A DNA stretch of 64,000 bases, taken from assembly GCA_963786195.1 (NCBI GenBank), contig CAWAYH010000010.1, forward strand, positions 310,001-374,000. The letters are read 5' to 3'. Below are positions 26,535 to 36,561 of the stretch, one piece after another. The position numbers and the translations under genes were made by a program. The notes under the pieces were generated by a model. The model made no database searches. It was given only the letters and a program-made list of their open reading frames with translations, and was not told the DNA's origin. The stretch comes from CAWAYH01 sp963786195. Its GTDB lineage: Bacteria > Acidobacteriota > Vicinamibacteria > Vicinamibacterales > 2-12-FULL-66-21. Position 1 is the first letter of the stretch. Each line of letters begins with the position of its first letter.

Positions 26535-28325
26535 TTATTGTGTAATTCTCACCACAACCGCCGTCATGTCGTCGTTCGGCGGTGTGCCGGCACGCCAGTC
26601 GGTCACGGCCTGGTGAACGGCTTCCACGATTTTCGCTGCCGGCAGCTCGCGTGACTTCCCCACCACCTCGAGCAACCTGCTGGCGCTGAATTCCTGCCCG
26701 CGGTCGTTCATGGCCTCGAACACGCCGTCCGTGCAGAAGACGAAGACCTCGCCTGGCTGAAGCGCGAATGTGATCTCGTCGTACGTCGATCCGGCAAACG
26801 ATCCGAGCGGCACGCCCGGCAGTTCGATCTGATGGGTGCCTTCCGCGGTCGATCGCACGGGATACGGCAAGCCCGAGTTCGCCATCGTCATCGTCCGGCG
26901 TTTCAGATCGAAGATGGTGTAGCAGAGCGTGCAGTAGTACTCCTCGAGCTGCCGCTGGTGCAGGATCGTGTTGATCGACGACGAGCACGCTGGCGGGACT
27001 CGAACGTTCCGGCAGGTACCGACGGCGGAACGTGCGGCCCCGAACCAGCTCCGCGGCGAACGCACCGTAGAGCGCCGCAGGCACGCCCTTGCCGGAGACG
27101 TCGCCGACGGCTACGACCAGCGTGTTCGATTCGGGGGAGAGGTAGTCGTGGAAGTCTCCGCCAAGCTTCGCGCGCCGGCGCGAACGACGCCGCTACCTCC
27201 ACGCCCTTCAGGCGCTTCGGCGGGCCCGCCGGCAGCAGCGCCATCTGCACGCGCTGCGCGAACCGCACTTCCTTCTCGAGACGCTCCTCGTTCGCGCGGA
27301 GCTCGGCGTACAGGCGCGCGTTCTCGATCGCGACCGCCGCCTGGCTCGCCAGCAGCGTCAGGATCTCGACGTCCCGCTTCGTGAACGCGTCGAGCTCCGG
27401 GCTCTCGAGATCGACGACGCCGATGCAGCGATCTTTGAGCAGCAGGGGAATCGCCAGCTCCGAGCGGACGTCCGGCACGAGGTTGATGTAGCGCGGGTCC
27501 TGTGAAACGTCGTTGACGAGCACCGCCTCGCGATGAAGCGCCGCGTAGCCGACGAGCCCCTCGCCGAGCGGCACGCGCGGTATCTCGCGATTTTCGCCGA
27601 ACTGGACGGCCAGCTCGATCTCGAGCTCGCCGGCATCGTTCAGCAGGAAGATGCCGAAGGTCCGGTAGTCGATGACGCGTCGGGTCAGCTGCGCGATCCG
27701 CGTGAAGAGCTGATCCAGATCCAGCACGGACGCGACCTCGCGGCCGATCTCGGCGAGCGTTTCGAACGCCTCGGCGTCCAGTCGGCTCTGCTCGAACAAG
27801 CGCGCGTTGACGAGCGCGATGGCCACGTGCGCGGCGAACTGCCTGAGAATCGCGGTGTGGCGAACGGTGAACTGATCGCGATTGTGGCTCAGGAGATTCA
27901 GCGCGCCGAGGGTTCGGCCCTTGTATGAACAGCGGCACCACGATCTCGGACGCCATGCCCGGCACGAACTCGACGAATCGCGGATCGGTCGAGAGATCGT
28001 TGACGAGCAGCGGCTGCTCGCTCATGACCGCCGCGCCGACGAGGCCCTGGCCCAGCTTCAGGCGGATCTGATCCGCGTCCGGCGGGTAGCCGACCGAGTA
28101 CGCCACTTTCAGCTCACCGCGGCGCTCGTCGAGCAGGTACACCGCAAACGCGTCGAACGGAATCAGTCGGCCGATCAGGCGCGGAATCTGCGGCAGCAGA
28201 TCGTCGAGATCGAGGATGGCCGTGACCTGGCGGCCCAGGTCGAACAGGGTCGTGATGATGTCGTGCTCGTGGGCGTCGGCGGCGACGTGTGTCGATGCCT
28301 CGTTCGCCGAATGTGGCTGACTCAC
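26535..28325 (-). CDS. GAF-GAF-SpoIIE phosphatase, frameshifted
   Basis: Cytosolic multi-domain PP2C-type phosphatase of about 595 aa. GAF1: residues about 20-190 (VTAILDLDDLLPQIPRLIGR, FDAFAVYLLDERRGELKVAY). GAF2: about 200-370 (EIGREVASVLDLDQLFTRIA, YRTFGIFLLNDAGELEIELA, VDLESPELDAFTKRDVEILT). A coiled linker (NEERLEKEVRFAQRVQMALL) is followed by the SpoIIE domain: KLGGDFHDYLSPESNTLVVA, VGDVSGKGVPAALYGA, FVFCTDGVFEAMN and TPPNDDMTAVVVRITQ. Frame changes occur near 27925, 27180 and 26980. Start uncertain: GTG at 28325 is used; an upstream ATG at 28430 would overlap fabZ. Together with the phosphatases at 15459 and 52230 it suggests several partner-switching pathways. Confidence 0.85.
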
Positions 28326-28419
28326 TGAGGGTCGTCTTTTCTCGGTCGATCGGTCGGATCGGATTATACTGGCAAGTCCGGGCTCGTCGGCCGGAGGCCG
28401 ATGGTCGGGTTTGCTATCC

Positions 28420-28892
28420 ATGGACATCACGCTGCCTCTCGACTACACGGCGATCGAGCGCATCCTGCCGCATCGCTATCCGTTTCTGCTCGTCGATCGC
28501 ATCACCGAGCTCGAGCCCGACAAGCGGATCGTCGGCATCAAGAACGTCACGCTGAACGAGCGGTACCTGGCGCACCGGCCGGCGAGGCGCCGGTGCTGCC
28601 GCCGACGATCCTGACCGAAGCCGTCGCGCAGGTCGGCGCAATCATGATCCTCGCGAAGCCGGAGAATCGCGAGAAGCTGATCTACTTCATGGGCATCGAG
28701 CGCGTGCGCTACCGACGTCCCGTGCACCCGGGCGACGTCGTCGAAATCGAAGCGACGGTGCGGCGGCTGCGCAGCCGCGTCGGCGTACTCCGCGGCATCG
28801 CGCGCGTCGACGGCAAGGTCGCGGTCGAGGGCACGATGACGTTTGCGCTCGGCCCACGCAACGAAGGAGCGCCGGACAGCAGCGGCGCGTAG
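28420..28892 (+). CDS. fabZ: 3-hydroxyacyl-ACP dehydratase FabZ-like, frameshifted
   Basis: Hot-dog fold dehydratase that removes water from beta-hydroxyacyl-ACP in fatty acid elongation. Start ATGGAC at 28420 (a TTG 9 nt upstream is less likely). Motifs: DYTAIERILPHRYPFLLVDR (N-terminal FabZ signature), IVGIKNVTLNERYLAHRP, and, after an indel near 28583, PPTILTEAVAQVGAIMI with the catalytic Glu, IYFMGIERVRYRRPVHPGD and VEGTMTFALG. The usual GHFPGxPVMPGV is degenerate here: the His is kept (AHRP) but the next residues read AGEAPVLPPT. That makes it a divergent FabZ or FabA/Z-like dehydratase. Divergent from the GAF-SpoIIE gene. Confidence 0.8.
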
Positions 28893-28903
28893 TGCGTGTG
28901 CGT

Positions 28904-29504
28904 TCACCGAAGGATCAGCAGCACCGTCCCCACCTTCGCGGCGCGCGACAGCCACACCGGCAGACGCGCATCCGGATCGAAGTAGCGCCACGTATCCAGC
29001 ACGGCAGGGACGAGGACAACCGCCCCGATCCACGGTTCGCCGATCCGCGACGAGACCGCCATGCCCCGCGTGTCACGCTCGGCTGGGCCCAGTACGAGCG
29101 AACGCGGCGATTGAGTAGAATGCCGACGCGCCCACGTTGAAGGCGAAGATTCCCTTCGCAAACGGCGCGCGTTCGGAGCGCAGCCGGGGCCGCTTCGTCA
29201 GGAGCCATTCGTTGGTCGCTTCCTGGACCCAGAAGCCCGCGGACGAGATGGCGAATTCCTGGCGCCGTGAGACATCGGCGCGGTGTGTGATCGCGAAGAA
29301 CGGGATGCCGTGGAACTCCACGCGGCGCACGCCCGGGTCGGCGTCGAAGAGGACGTCGAAGAGGACGTGTCCCCCTTCGTGGGCGGCCAGGGCCACGACA
29401 CTGCCTGCCAGGAAGCCACCGACTGCAGCAGCAGGCTTCACACTTCGTGGGGGTTCTTCCTGCTGAGCTTCTGCCTGCTGAGTCGGCGTGGACAGCGCAA
29501 CCAT
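28904..29504 (-). CDS. Exported/membrane HExxH protein (M50-like), unknown; start unclear
   Basis: The reading contains a hydrophobic leader (LLLCILMVALSTPTQQAEAQ), then AAAVGGFLAGSVVALAAHEG running into GGHVLFDVLF. The HEGGH inside a hydrophobic helix is the zinc motif placement of site-2 protease-type M50 peptidases. The remaining blocks are GIPFFAITHRADVSRRQEF, EATNEWLLTKRPRLRSERAP, FAFNVGASAFYSIAAFARTG and, after an indel near 29085, a C-terminal helix LSRAAKVGTVLLILR. I found no good start codon: the leader extends upstream of the only ATG (29504) without an ATG/GTG/TTG, so an indel or unusual start is likely. No second M50 motif (NxxPxxxLDG) is seen, so enzyme activity is doubtful. Confidence 0.5.
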
Positions 29505-29628
29505 AAGAATGCACAGCAGTAAACGGCGTACGACGCGGGAGCTCTTGACCGGCTCGTCCGTGGCACACGCGTTGCTGTTCCTCGACGCCAGGTATGACGC
29601 GCCGGTAACGGTGCAAAGGAGACGAGAA

Positions 29629-29775
29629 ATGCTCGAGACCATTGCGATCATCCTGATCATTCTGTGGCTGCTGGGGATGGTCAGCGGGTACACGCTGGGC
29701 AACTTCATTTACATCCTGCTGGTCGTCGCGATCGTGCTCTTCCTCGTGCGACTGATCAGCGGACGCAGAGTCTGA
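29629..29775 (+). CDS. Lmo0937-family small membrane protein
   Basis: 48 aa: MLETIAIILIILWLLGMVSG, then a second hydrophobic stretch NFIYILLVVAIVLFLVRLI, ending GRRV. This matches the short two-helix lmo0937 (DUF5670) family. RBS AGGAG lies 9 nt upstream of the ATG at 29629. It is a stress-associated membrane peptide in some bacteria, but its function is unknown. It is divergent from the HEGGH gene. Confidence 0.85.
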   Translation: MLETIAIILIILWLLGMVSGYTLGNFIYILLVVAIVLFLVRLISGRRV

Positions 29776-29842
29776 CGACGGATCGGAGCAGACCGAGGGC
29801 GCGGAACCGAGACTCGCCCGTGTTCCGTGCCTTCAGTCGTCT

Positions 29843-30810
29843 TTAGGCTACTCGCCGGTCGGCCTCCCGTCCAGCGGGCGCGAAGACAGGCTCTGAAGGT
29901 TTCTCCTCAGCCGGTGTCCGCTGCCAGCGGACGATCGCGACGCCTGCGAAGACGAGCGCGGCCGCGAGCGCCATGCGCGACGTGAACGGCTCGCTCAGCA
30001 GCAGCACACCGAGCGCGACCGCGATAACGGGATTGATGTACGCGTAAAGCGAGACGAACGAGACCGGAAGGTGTCGCAGCGCGAACGTGTAGGCGACGAA
30101 GCCTCCGATCGCGCCGATCGTCGACAGATACGCCAGCGCGAACGTCGTCTTCGGCGTGAAGAAGAGGCTGGACCACTCGCCTCGGAGCGTCCCTGCGATG
30201 ATCATCATCAGCCCGCCCGCCAGCATCTGGTAGGCGGTCGTGCCGAGGACGTTGTCGTGCGGCGCGTGTCGCTTCGAATACGACGAGCCGATCGCCCAGC
30301 CGATCGACGCCATCTGCAGCGCGACCATGCCCATCAGAAAGCCGCGACGGCCGGGTGTGTCGAGCGTCAGATCCGGCCACACCAGCAGCACGATCCCGCC
30401 AAAACCCAGCAGGAGCCCGGCGATGCTTCGTGGCTGCAGCCGCTCGCCGTCACGCAGGCACGCTTCGACAGCCAGCCATCCAGAATGGCGAGGTCGCAAC
30501 CATGACCGCGGCGAGGCCGCTCGGCACCCACTGTTCGGCGAAGACAACGCCGCCGTTCCCGAGGCCGAGCAGCAGGAAGCCGAGCACACGCGATGCTGGC
30601 CCATCTCGAAGGCGGCGGCAGCTTCTCGCCGCGCGCTGCGACGTAGAGCGCGAGGAGCGCGCCGGCGATCGTCCAGCGGAGGCCGCCCATCAGCGCGGGT
30701 GGCATGGACTCGAGGCTCACACGAATTCCCAGGTAGGTCGTGCCCCAGATCAGACACACCGCCACCCAGGCGAGATAGGCCAGGCGGCGAAGACGTGCGC
30801 CGGGCGTCAT
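29843..30810 (-). CDS. EamA-family (DMT) transporter, frameshifted
   Basis: About 320 aa with around ten predicted membrane helices, made of two EamA halves. N-terminal half: LAYLAWVAVCLIWGTTYLGI, SMPPALMGGLRWTIAGALLA. Central part: QPRSIAGLLLGFGGIVLLVW. Second half: GMVALQMASIGWAIGSSYSK, TAYQMLAGGLMMIIAGTLRG, SLYAYINPVIAVALGVLLLS, ALAAALVFAGVAIVRWQRTP. Indels near 30600 and 30485 interrupt it. DMT exporters of this kind remove amino acids or other metabolites. The start overlaps the stop of the Lrp-type regulator (ATGA at 30810-30807), so the exporter is very likely controlled by that regulator in response to an amino acid. Confidence 0.87.
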
Positions 30811-31304
30811 GCGTGTGCCTCCTCCTCACGTTTGGGAAGCGGCAGACGCGAGGTCTCCTTGACGGTTTCCAGCACGATCGTCGTACGCGTGGAGCGCACG
30901 CCGGGAATGCGGCCGAAGCGGGTGCGCAGCAGCTGACCGAGATGTTCGGCGTCACGTGCCCGAACCTTGATCAGGTAACAGTCGTCCCCGGCGACGTGGT
31001 GAACCTCGAGGACTTCGGGGTGCTCGGCCAGGGCCTGGGCGATTCGTGTTTCCGACCCCGATTCGTCGCTTCGGACCGCGACGAACGCCAGCAGACCGAG
31101 ACCCAGGGCGCGCGGATCGATGTGGGCGCTGTATCCCTTCACGACACGTCGCGCTTCCAGTTTTCGAAGGCGTTCGAGGACGGCGGACGGCGCAAGGCCG
31201 ACGGCCCGGGCAATCTCAGCCTGGGTCTCCCGCGCGTTGGCCTGAAGGAGCTCCAGAATCTGGAGATCGATCTCGTCGAGCGCCTTGTCGTTGACCATAA
31301 CCAC
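30807..31304 (-). CDS. Lrp/AsnC-family transcriptional regulator
   Basis: 165 aa, intact. N-terminal HTH: LDEIDLQILELLQANARETQ, AEIARAVGLAPSAVLERLRK, LEARRVVKGYSAHIDPRALG. C-terminal RAM ligand-binding domain: LLAFVAVRSDESGSETRIAQ, VLEVHHVAGDDCYLIKVRAR, GVRSTRTTIVLETVKETSRL. The ATG at 31304 or the one 6 nt downstream could be used. It is the first gene of a two-gene operon with the EamA transporter, the usual LysE/EamA-Lrp pairing in which the regulator senses the exported amino acid. The 160 bp upstream to about 31460 is AT-richer and probably holds its promoter and operator. Confidence 0.92.
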   Translation of the reverse strand: MVMVNDKALDEIDLQILELLQANARETQAEIARAVGLAPSAVLERLRKLEARRVVKGYSAHIDPRALGLGLLAFVAVRSDESGSETRIAQALAEHPEVLEVHHVAGDDCYLIKVRARDAEHLGQLLRTRFGRIPGVRSTRTTIVLETVKETSRLPLPKREEEAHA

Positions 31305-31385
31305 CGAATTATATCACCTATTGCGTCTCGAATATGACCAATGTTCTGATGGATCATCAATGTGCAGAATTTTATTCTGTTCAGG

Positions 31386-31429
31386 CGGGTGCCTGGCACC
31401 TTGACGCGAAAAAGGTGCCTGGCACCTTT
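31386..31429. repeat. Two copies of palindrome GGTGCCTGGCACC
   Basis: Copies at 31388-31400 and 31414-31426 lie 26 bp apart. The second is extended to AAAGGTGCCTGGCACCTTT, a 19-bp palindrome with one central base. This core (GGTGCCnGGCACC) is one I recognise as a dispersed short palindrome in intergenic regions of diverse bacteria. It lies upstream of the Lrp-type gene and of the small ORF at 31546. Confidence 0.8.
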
Positions 31430-31545
31430 GGGTGAGAAGGTGGCTGCGCATCAAACTCAAGTATTGAGGATGGCACTAATTATGCTGATTAGATGAAAAG
31501 ACGGGAGATGTGTGACCTCGGTGTATCCGAGACATACGTTCTAAT

Positions 31546-31782
31546 GTGAAGAAGCTACCAACGGAGGAGGAAATCCATGCGCGCCTGCGCGAGCTGACCG
31601 CCGCGGCGCGCAAGCTTCGCCAGGAGCTCCAGGAGCACGACAAGCCGCACCCGCGCCTGCGCGAGCTGGCCAACGATCGGCCGCTTCGAAGACTAGCCGG
31701 TTGCCGCCGAGCGCCCCCCTCGCCAAGCCCACAAGAAGCGCTGAACGCCCCACGCATCAGCACTAGCCAGGCAGGAAACTGA
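31546..31782 (+). CDS. Possible small basic/acidic helical protein (hypothetical)
   Basis: 78 codons from a GTG. The N-terminal half is strongly helical and charged (KKLPTEEEIHARLRELTAAA, then RKLRQELQEHDKPHPRLREL). The rest is Pro/Arg-rich and low in information. There is no recognised family. A purine-rich GGAGGAGGAAA stretch lies inside the ORF at 31562, so a later start without an ATG cannot be excluded. Its 3' end overlaps the opposite-strand SDR gene by 20 bp. Support is weak. Confidence 0.35.
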   Translation: MKKLPTEEEIHARLRELTAAARKLRQELQEHDKPHPRLRELANDRPLRRLAGCRRAPPSPSPQEALNAPRISTSQAGN

Positions 31783-32557
31783 ACGTCCCCCGGCCGAGCC
31801 ACGCGCCTCCATCAATCGTCAGTGTTTCGCCGGTGATGTACGCGGCGTGATCCGAGACGAGAAACGCCACGGCGTCCGCGACCTCGCCGGGCTGCCCCCA
31901 GCGCCCGAGCGGCACCATGCTGGTAATCCGATCGACGGCTTCCGGCGTGTTCCACAGCTGTTTCGCCGCGCCTGCTGATTCGATCGGCCCGGGCGCGACG
32001 GCGTTGACGCGGATCCTGTGGCGCGCCCACTCGACGGCGAGCGTCTGCGTCATCGACATGACGCCGGCCTTCGCCGCCGCCGAATGAATGGTGCCTCCGC
32101 TGCCCGTCCACACGTAATTCGCGAGCACGGACACGATCGTCCCGCCGGCGCCCCTCGCAATCATGTGCCGCCCCACCGCTCGGGAACAGTAGAAGCTGCC
32201 GTTGAGCACGATGCCGATCACGGCGTTCCACCCGTTGGGCGTCAAGTCCTCGGCGCGACAGATGAAGTTGCCCGCCGCGTTGTTGATCAGGATGTCGATG
32301 CGACCGAAATGGCGCACGACCCGCTGCACCATCTCGTCGACCTGCTCGGGATTGCGGACGTCGATCTGCACGGCGAGCGGATCGAAGCCGGCGAGTCGCA
32401 GCTCGGCGGATCCCCGCTCGAGGTTCTCCGCGTTCCGGCTGCCGATCGCGAGACGCGCTCCCAGTTCGCCGAGGCGCTTCGCAATCGCCAGTCCTATCCC
32501 GGTGCCACCGCCGGTCACGATGGCCACGCGGTCCTTGAGGAGCGTGTTGGTCATCAT
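31763..32557 (-). CDS. SDR family, 2,4-dienoyl-CoA reductase-like
   Basis: 264 aa, intact. Cofactor loop GGGTGIGLAIAKRLGELGAR, then LINNAAGNFICRAEDLTPNG (the NNAAGNF block that is typical of 2,4-dienoyl-CoA reductases), a WNAVIGIVLNGSFYCSRA helix and the C-terminal GETLTIDGGAWLG. The classical catalytic YxxxK is not present as such. The region reads GSGGTIHSAAAKAGVMSMTQ, as in DECR enzymes, where the Lys of AKAG is kept and Tyr lies elsewhere. It probably reduces unsaturated acyl-CoA in beta-oxidation. It converges with the small ORF at 31546 and is divergent from the PCYCGC lipoprotein gene. Confidence 0.85.
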   Translation of the reverse strand: MMTNTLLKDRVAIVTGGGTGIGLAIAKRLGELGARLAIGSRNAENLERGSAELRLAGFDPLAVQIDVRNPEQVDEMVQRVVRHFGRIDILINNAAGNFICRAEDLTPNGWNAVIGIVLNGSFYCSRAVGRHMIARGAGGTIVSVLANYVWTGSGGTIHSAAAKAGVMSMTQTLAVEWARHRIRVNAVAPGPIESAGAAKQLWNTPEAVDRITSMVPLGRWGQPGEVADAVAFLVSDHAAYITGETLTIDGGAWLGRGTFSFLPG

Positions 32558-32645
32558 CGTCGTCTGAACCCAGACCTCGAGAAGAGCTTAGTCAGCCCGT
32601 GTCCGCATGTCCACGCGGGCCGACGCCGCATGCTACCATCCGTTC

Positions 32646-33209
32646 ATGCGCGCCAGTGCCGCTCCCCTGGCGTCAGCGTCACGGCTGACTGCCGCGCTCG
32701 TCCTGTGTCTCACGCTGGCGGCATGCGGATCGGAACCGGCGCGGCCGCAGGACTCAGGGACAGCACCGCCTTCCAGCGCGCCGCGGACGAGTCAACCGGC
32801 CGTACCGGCCTCACCCTTCACGACATCCGGCATCGTGGGTTACACCGGGCTGCTGCCGCCGTTGCCGGAGGCGCCGTTCCCGTTCGCCCGCCCGCGGCCG
32901 ATAGTCCAGGCCACCTACGAGTTCGCCGCGCGCCATCCTGAAGTGCTGCGTTATGTCCCCTGCTTCTGTGGATGCGAGGAACGCGGACACAAAGACGTCC
33001 ACGACTGTTTCGTCTCCGGCCGTGACGTCTCGGGCAAGCCGACGTGGAACGTTCACGGCATCGGATGCGGCATCTGTATCGACGTCGCGCGAGAGGCGAT
33101 GCAGATGCACAACGCAGGCTCGACGCTTGCCGATCTTCGCGCGGCGATCGACCGAAAGTACGGGTCGGAGAACCCGACCAGCACGCCGACGCCACCGGTT
33201 CCGAAGTAG
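32646..33209 (+). CDS. PCYCGC-motif lipoprotein
   Basis: 187 aa, intact. Lipoprotein signal with lipobox LAAC (LTAALVLCLTLAACGSEPA). A Pro/Ser-rich spacer follows, then the C-terminal domain: TYEFAARHPEVLRYVPCFCG running into CGCEERGHKDVHDCF (the family's PCYCGC motif, here PCFCGC), and GKPTWNVHGIGCGICIDVAR with two further Cys. The conserved Cys/His set suggests metal (copper or iron) binding at the outer face of the membrane; the function is not established. The ATG at 32646 was chosen over one at 32607 because the signal peptide begins there. The next gene (histidine kinase) starts 19 nt after the stop, so co-transcription is likely. Confidence 0.88.
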   Translation: MRASAAPLASASRLTAALVLCLTLAACGSEPARPQDSGTAPPSSAPRTSQPAVPASPFTTSGIVGYTGLLPPLPEAPFPFARPRPIVQATYEFAARHPEVLRYVPCFCGCEERGHKDVHDCFVSGRDVSGKPTWNVHGIGCGICIDVAREAMQMHNAGSTLADLRAAIDRKYGSENPTSTPTPPVPK

Positions 33210-33227
33210 ACGGACGTATAATCCCTC

Positions 33228-34772
<1,545 letters not shown>

Positions 34773-34795
34773 GGCCGACGCGCAGCAGCGTTGGT

Positions 34796-35710
34796 TTATC
34801 TGGCGACCGCGATCCGCTCGCGCGTGGCCACAGCCCGCCGTCTGACCGCCGGCTTCGCCGGCGACTTGTATTCCAGCACGACGCCGGATTTCACGTCCTG
34901 GTTGCCGGTCAGGTTCGCCTTCGCCATCTTCATCCGGCGCACGGTCTGCTGGAACGAGAGGATGGCCGGACGCAGCGCCGCTGCCGCTTCGGCTGCCGAG
35001 CAGTCGGCGCCGAGCGCCTTGCGCAGACGCTGCACCGCGCGGGCATGCAGCTGCGACACGCGCGATTCGTTCACGCCGATCTCCACGCCGATCTGCTTCA
35101 TCGTCGCTTCGGAGTAGTAATACATGCCGACGACCTTGCGCTCCCGGGCGGGGAGCGACGCGATGGCGGCGCGGATGCGGTCCCGAACTTCCTTCTCCTC
35201 GTACGCACGGTCCGGCGCCTGCGGCTCGGACGGCACGAGCGCCGGCGGAAGCGACGAGCCGTCGACGTTCTCGCCAGCCGAGAGCGGCGACGTGGACTCG
35301 ATCGTGTTGATGCGGACGATCGTGCGGCCGAGGCGCGCCTCGTCAGAGCCAACGCGTGCGGCGAGATCGGCAAGCGACGGTTCGGCGCCGAGCTCGCGGC
35401 GGAGCTGCTCGCGCGCGGCCTCGAGCTCGCGACGCTGACGACGGACGCCGCGCGGCCAGGCGTCGCGCCGCAGCGCGTCGATCATCGCGCCGCGGACCCG
35501 GCGTTCCGCGAACGTCTCGAACTTGATCCCGCGGGCCTCGTCGAAGCGACAGGCCGCATCGATGAGCCCGAGCATGCCGTCCTGGACCAGATCGCCGAGC
35601 TCGATCGAATGCGGCATCGAGGCGGCGACCCGCCGCGCCAGCGATTCGACAAACGGCAATCCGGCGGCAATCCGTTCACGCTGTTGGGCAACGAGTGGCT
35701 GGCGCTGCAT
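34796..35710 (-). CDS. FliA/WhiG-like sigma-70 factor with C-terminal extension
   Basis: Alternative sigma factor of 304 aa from the ATG at 35710, supported by a GAGGAAG RBS. Region 2: ERIAAGLPFVESLARRVAAS, ELGDLVQDGMLGLIDAACRF with the polymerase-binding GxxGL, RVRGAMIDALRRDAWPRGVR. Region 3: QLRRELGAEPSLADLAARVG. Region 4: RKVVGMYYYSEATMKQIGVE, VNESRVSQLHARAVQRLRKA. The last about 65 residues (from ALRPAILSFQQTVRR) are basic and lie beyond region 4. No flagellar or sporulation gene is nearby, so the regulon is unclear. It is convergent with the hybrid kinase gene and upstream of the small H-box/HTH pair, which run the same direction. Confidence 0.9.
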   Translation of the reverse strand: MQRQPLVAQQRERIAAGLPFVESLARRVAASMPHSIELGDLVQDGMLGLIDAACRFDEARGIKFETFAERRVRGAMIDALRRDAWPRGVRRQRRELEAAREQLRRELGAEPSLADLAARVGSDEARLGRTIVRINTIESTSPLSAGENVDGSSLPPALVPSEPQAPDRAYEEKEVRDRIRAAIASLPARERKVVGMYYYSEATMKQIGVEIGVNESRVSQLHARAVQRLRKALGADCSAAEAAAALRPAILSFQQTVRRMKMAKANLTGNQDVKSGVVLEYKSPAKPAVRRRAVATRERIAVAR

Positions 35711-35976
35711 CGGCTTCCTCTCTCTCCTCAGAAGATTGGTGGCAGTCAGGCCACCGTGGACAAGCGCCAGGCAGGGCAACGGCAGTACCACGTCGCATCC
35801 AGGTCGCGACCGCCTCCGGTTCTGCTGAGTTAAATCGTTATTGTTGAAGCGTTTAGAACTGTGCCGACGCGTGAAGGGCTGAGAAATTCCGGAGGAGGGT
35901 CAACCTGAAATGGTCATAATATTGACGGTCTGGCGGGTAGAGTGCCAATATCATGACCGGCGACGCCGGCCTGACG

Positions 35977-36219
35977 CTACCGCTCGGGATGCAGGCGAAG
36001 CAGCCGGATCTCGCGCGCGGTGGCCATCGCGTCGAGGACGCTCGCGACCACCTGGGCTGCGCGCGCCCGGGCCATCTCGTCGGCCGACTTCGCTTCGAGC
36101 AGTTCGGCGTTCGCGAGAATAATCCCGAGCTGATTGTTCAGGCGGTGAAAGAGAAGGCCGAGATCGGGCGATTCGTCCACAGGCATGCTGGCCTGGCGAT
36201 CGGACGCCGGCATGATCAT
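35977..36219 (-). CDS. Stand-alone H-box (DHp-like) small protein
   Basis: 80 aa. The core GLLFHRLNNQLGIILANAEL (His at residue 25) is a near copy of the H-box in the neighbouring hybrid kinase (VAHELNNPLATILTWAERL), but without any ATPase domain. The rest is helical (AQVVASVLDAMATAREIRLL) and could form the second DHp helix. The Glu that follows the His in kinases is Arg here. It could be a phosphotransfer module or an inhibitor that pairs with a kinase dimer; neither is shown. The start overlaps the stop of the upstream HTH gene (ATGA at 36219-36216), so the two are translationally coupled. Confidence 0.65.
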   Translation of the reverse strand: MIMPASDRQASMPVDESPDLGLLFHRLNNQLGIILANAELLEAKSADEMARARAAQVVASVLDAMATAREIRLLRLHPER

Positions 36220-36416
36220 GAAGCTGTCTTGCTGGTCAGCTCCGGCGCCCGGCTCGGCTCGCGCCAGAGCGTGTCGACGAAGATGCGGACCGAGCCGCCC
36301 GCGGTGCGGACGTACTCGATCTTGCCGCTGGCGATCCAGTTGTAGATCGTGCGGCGGCTCACGCCGACCAATTCGCAGGCCTTCATGATCGAAATCGTCT
36401 TGCGCTCTATCATCAT
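36216..36416 (-). CDS. Excisionase/MerR-type helix-turn-helix protein
   Basis: 66 aa. One winged HTH of the HTH_17/excisionase group: SIMKACELVGVSRRTIYNWI is the recognition region, followed by a wing GKIEYVRTAGGSVRIFVDTL. These small proteins often bind DNA as architectural or regulatory factors; not every one belongs to a phage. With no integrase nearby, a transcriptional role beside the H-box protein is likely. It overlaps that gene by 4 nt and is divergent from the NtrC-type regulator, with 145 bp between the starts. Confidence 0.85.
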   Translation of the reverse strand: MMIERKTISIMKACELVGVSRRTIYNWIASGKIEYVRTAGGSVRIFVDTLWREPSRAPELTSKTAS

Positions 36417-36561
36417 CGCTGTTTTTCCGGGGATGATGTCGGTCCCCGTTCCGCTCTGTGTTATCGGAAGGGGCGTGGCCCGTCTGTAGGCTTTGAAGCC
36501 TGGACCCCGAGCCGTGCCCCTTGCGCCCGTAGCTGTGTCAAAATACCGTCCGCCCGATTAA

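Noticed and set aside
36216..36416. Excisionase-like gene as a sign of a prophage or integrative element
   Set aside because: No integrase, attachment repeats or phage genes in the surrounding 10 kb; the gene is coupled to a signalling protein instead.
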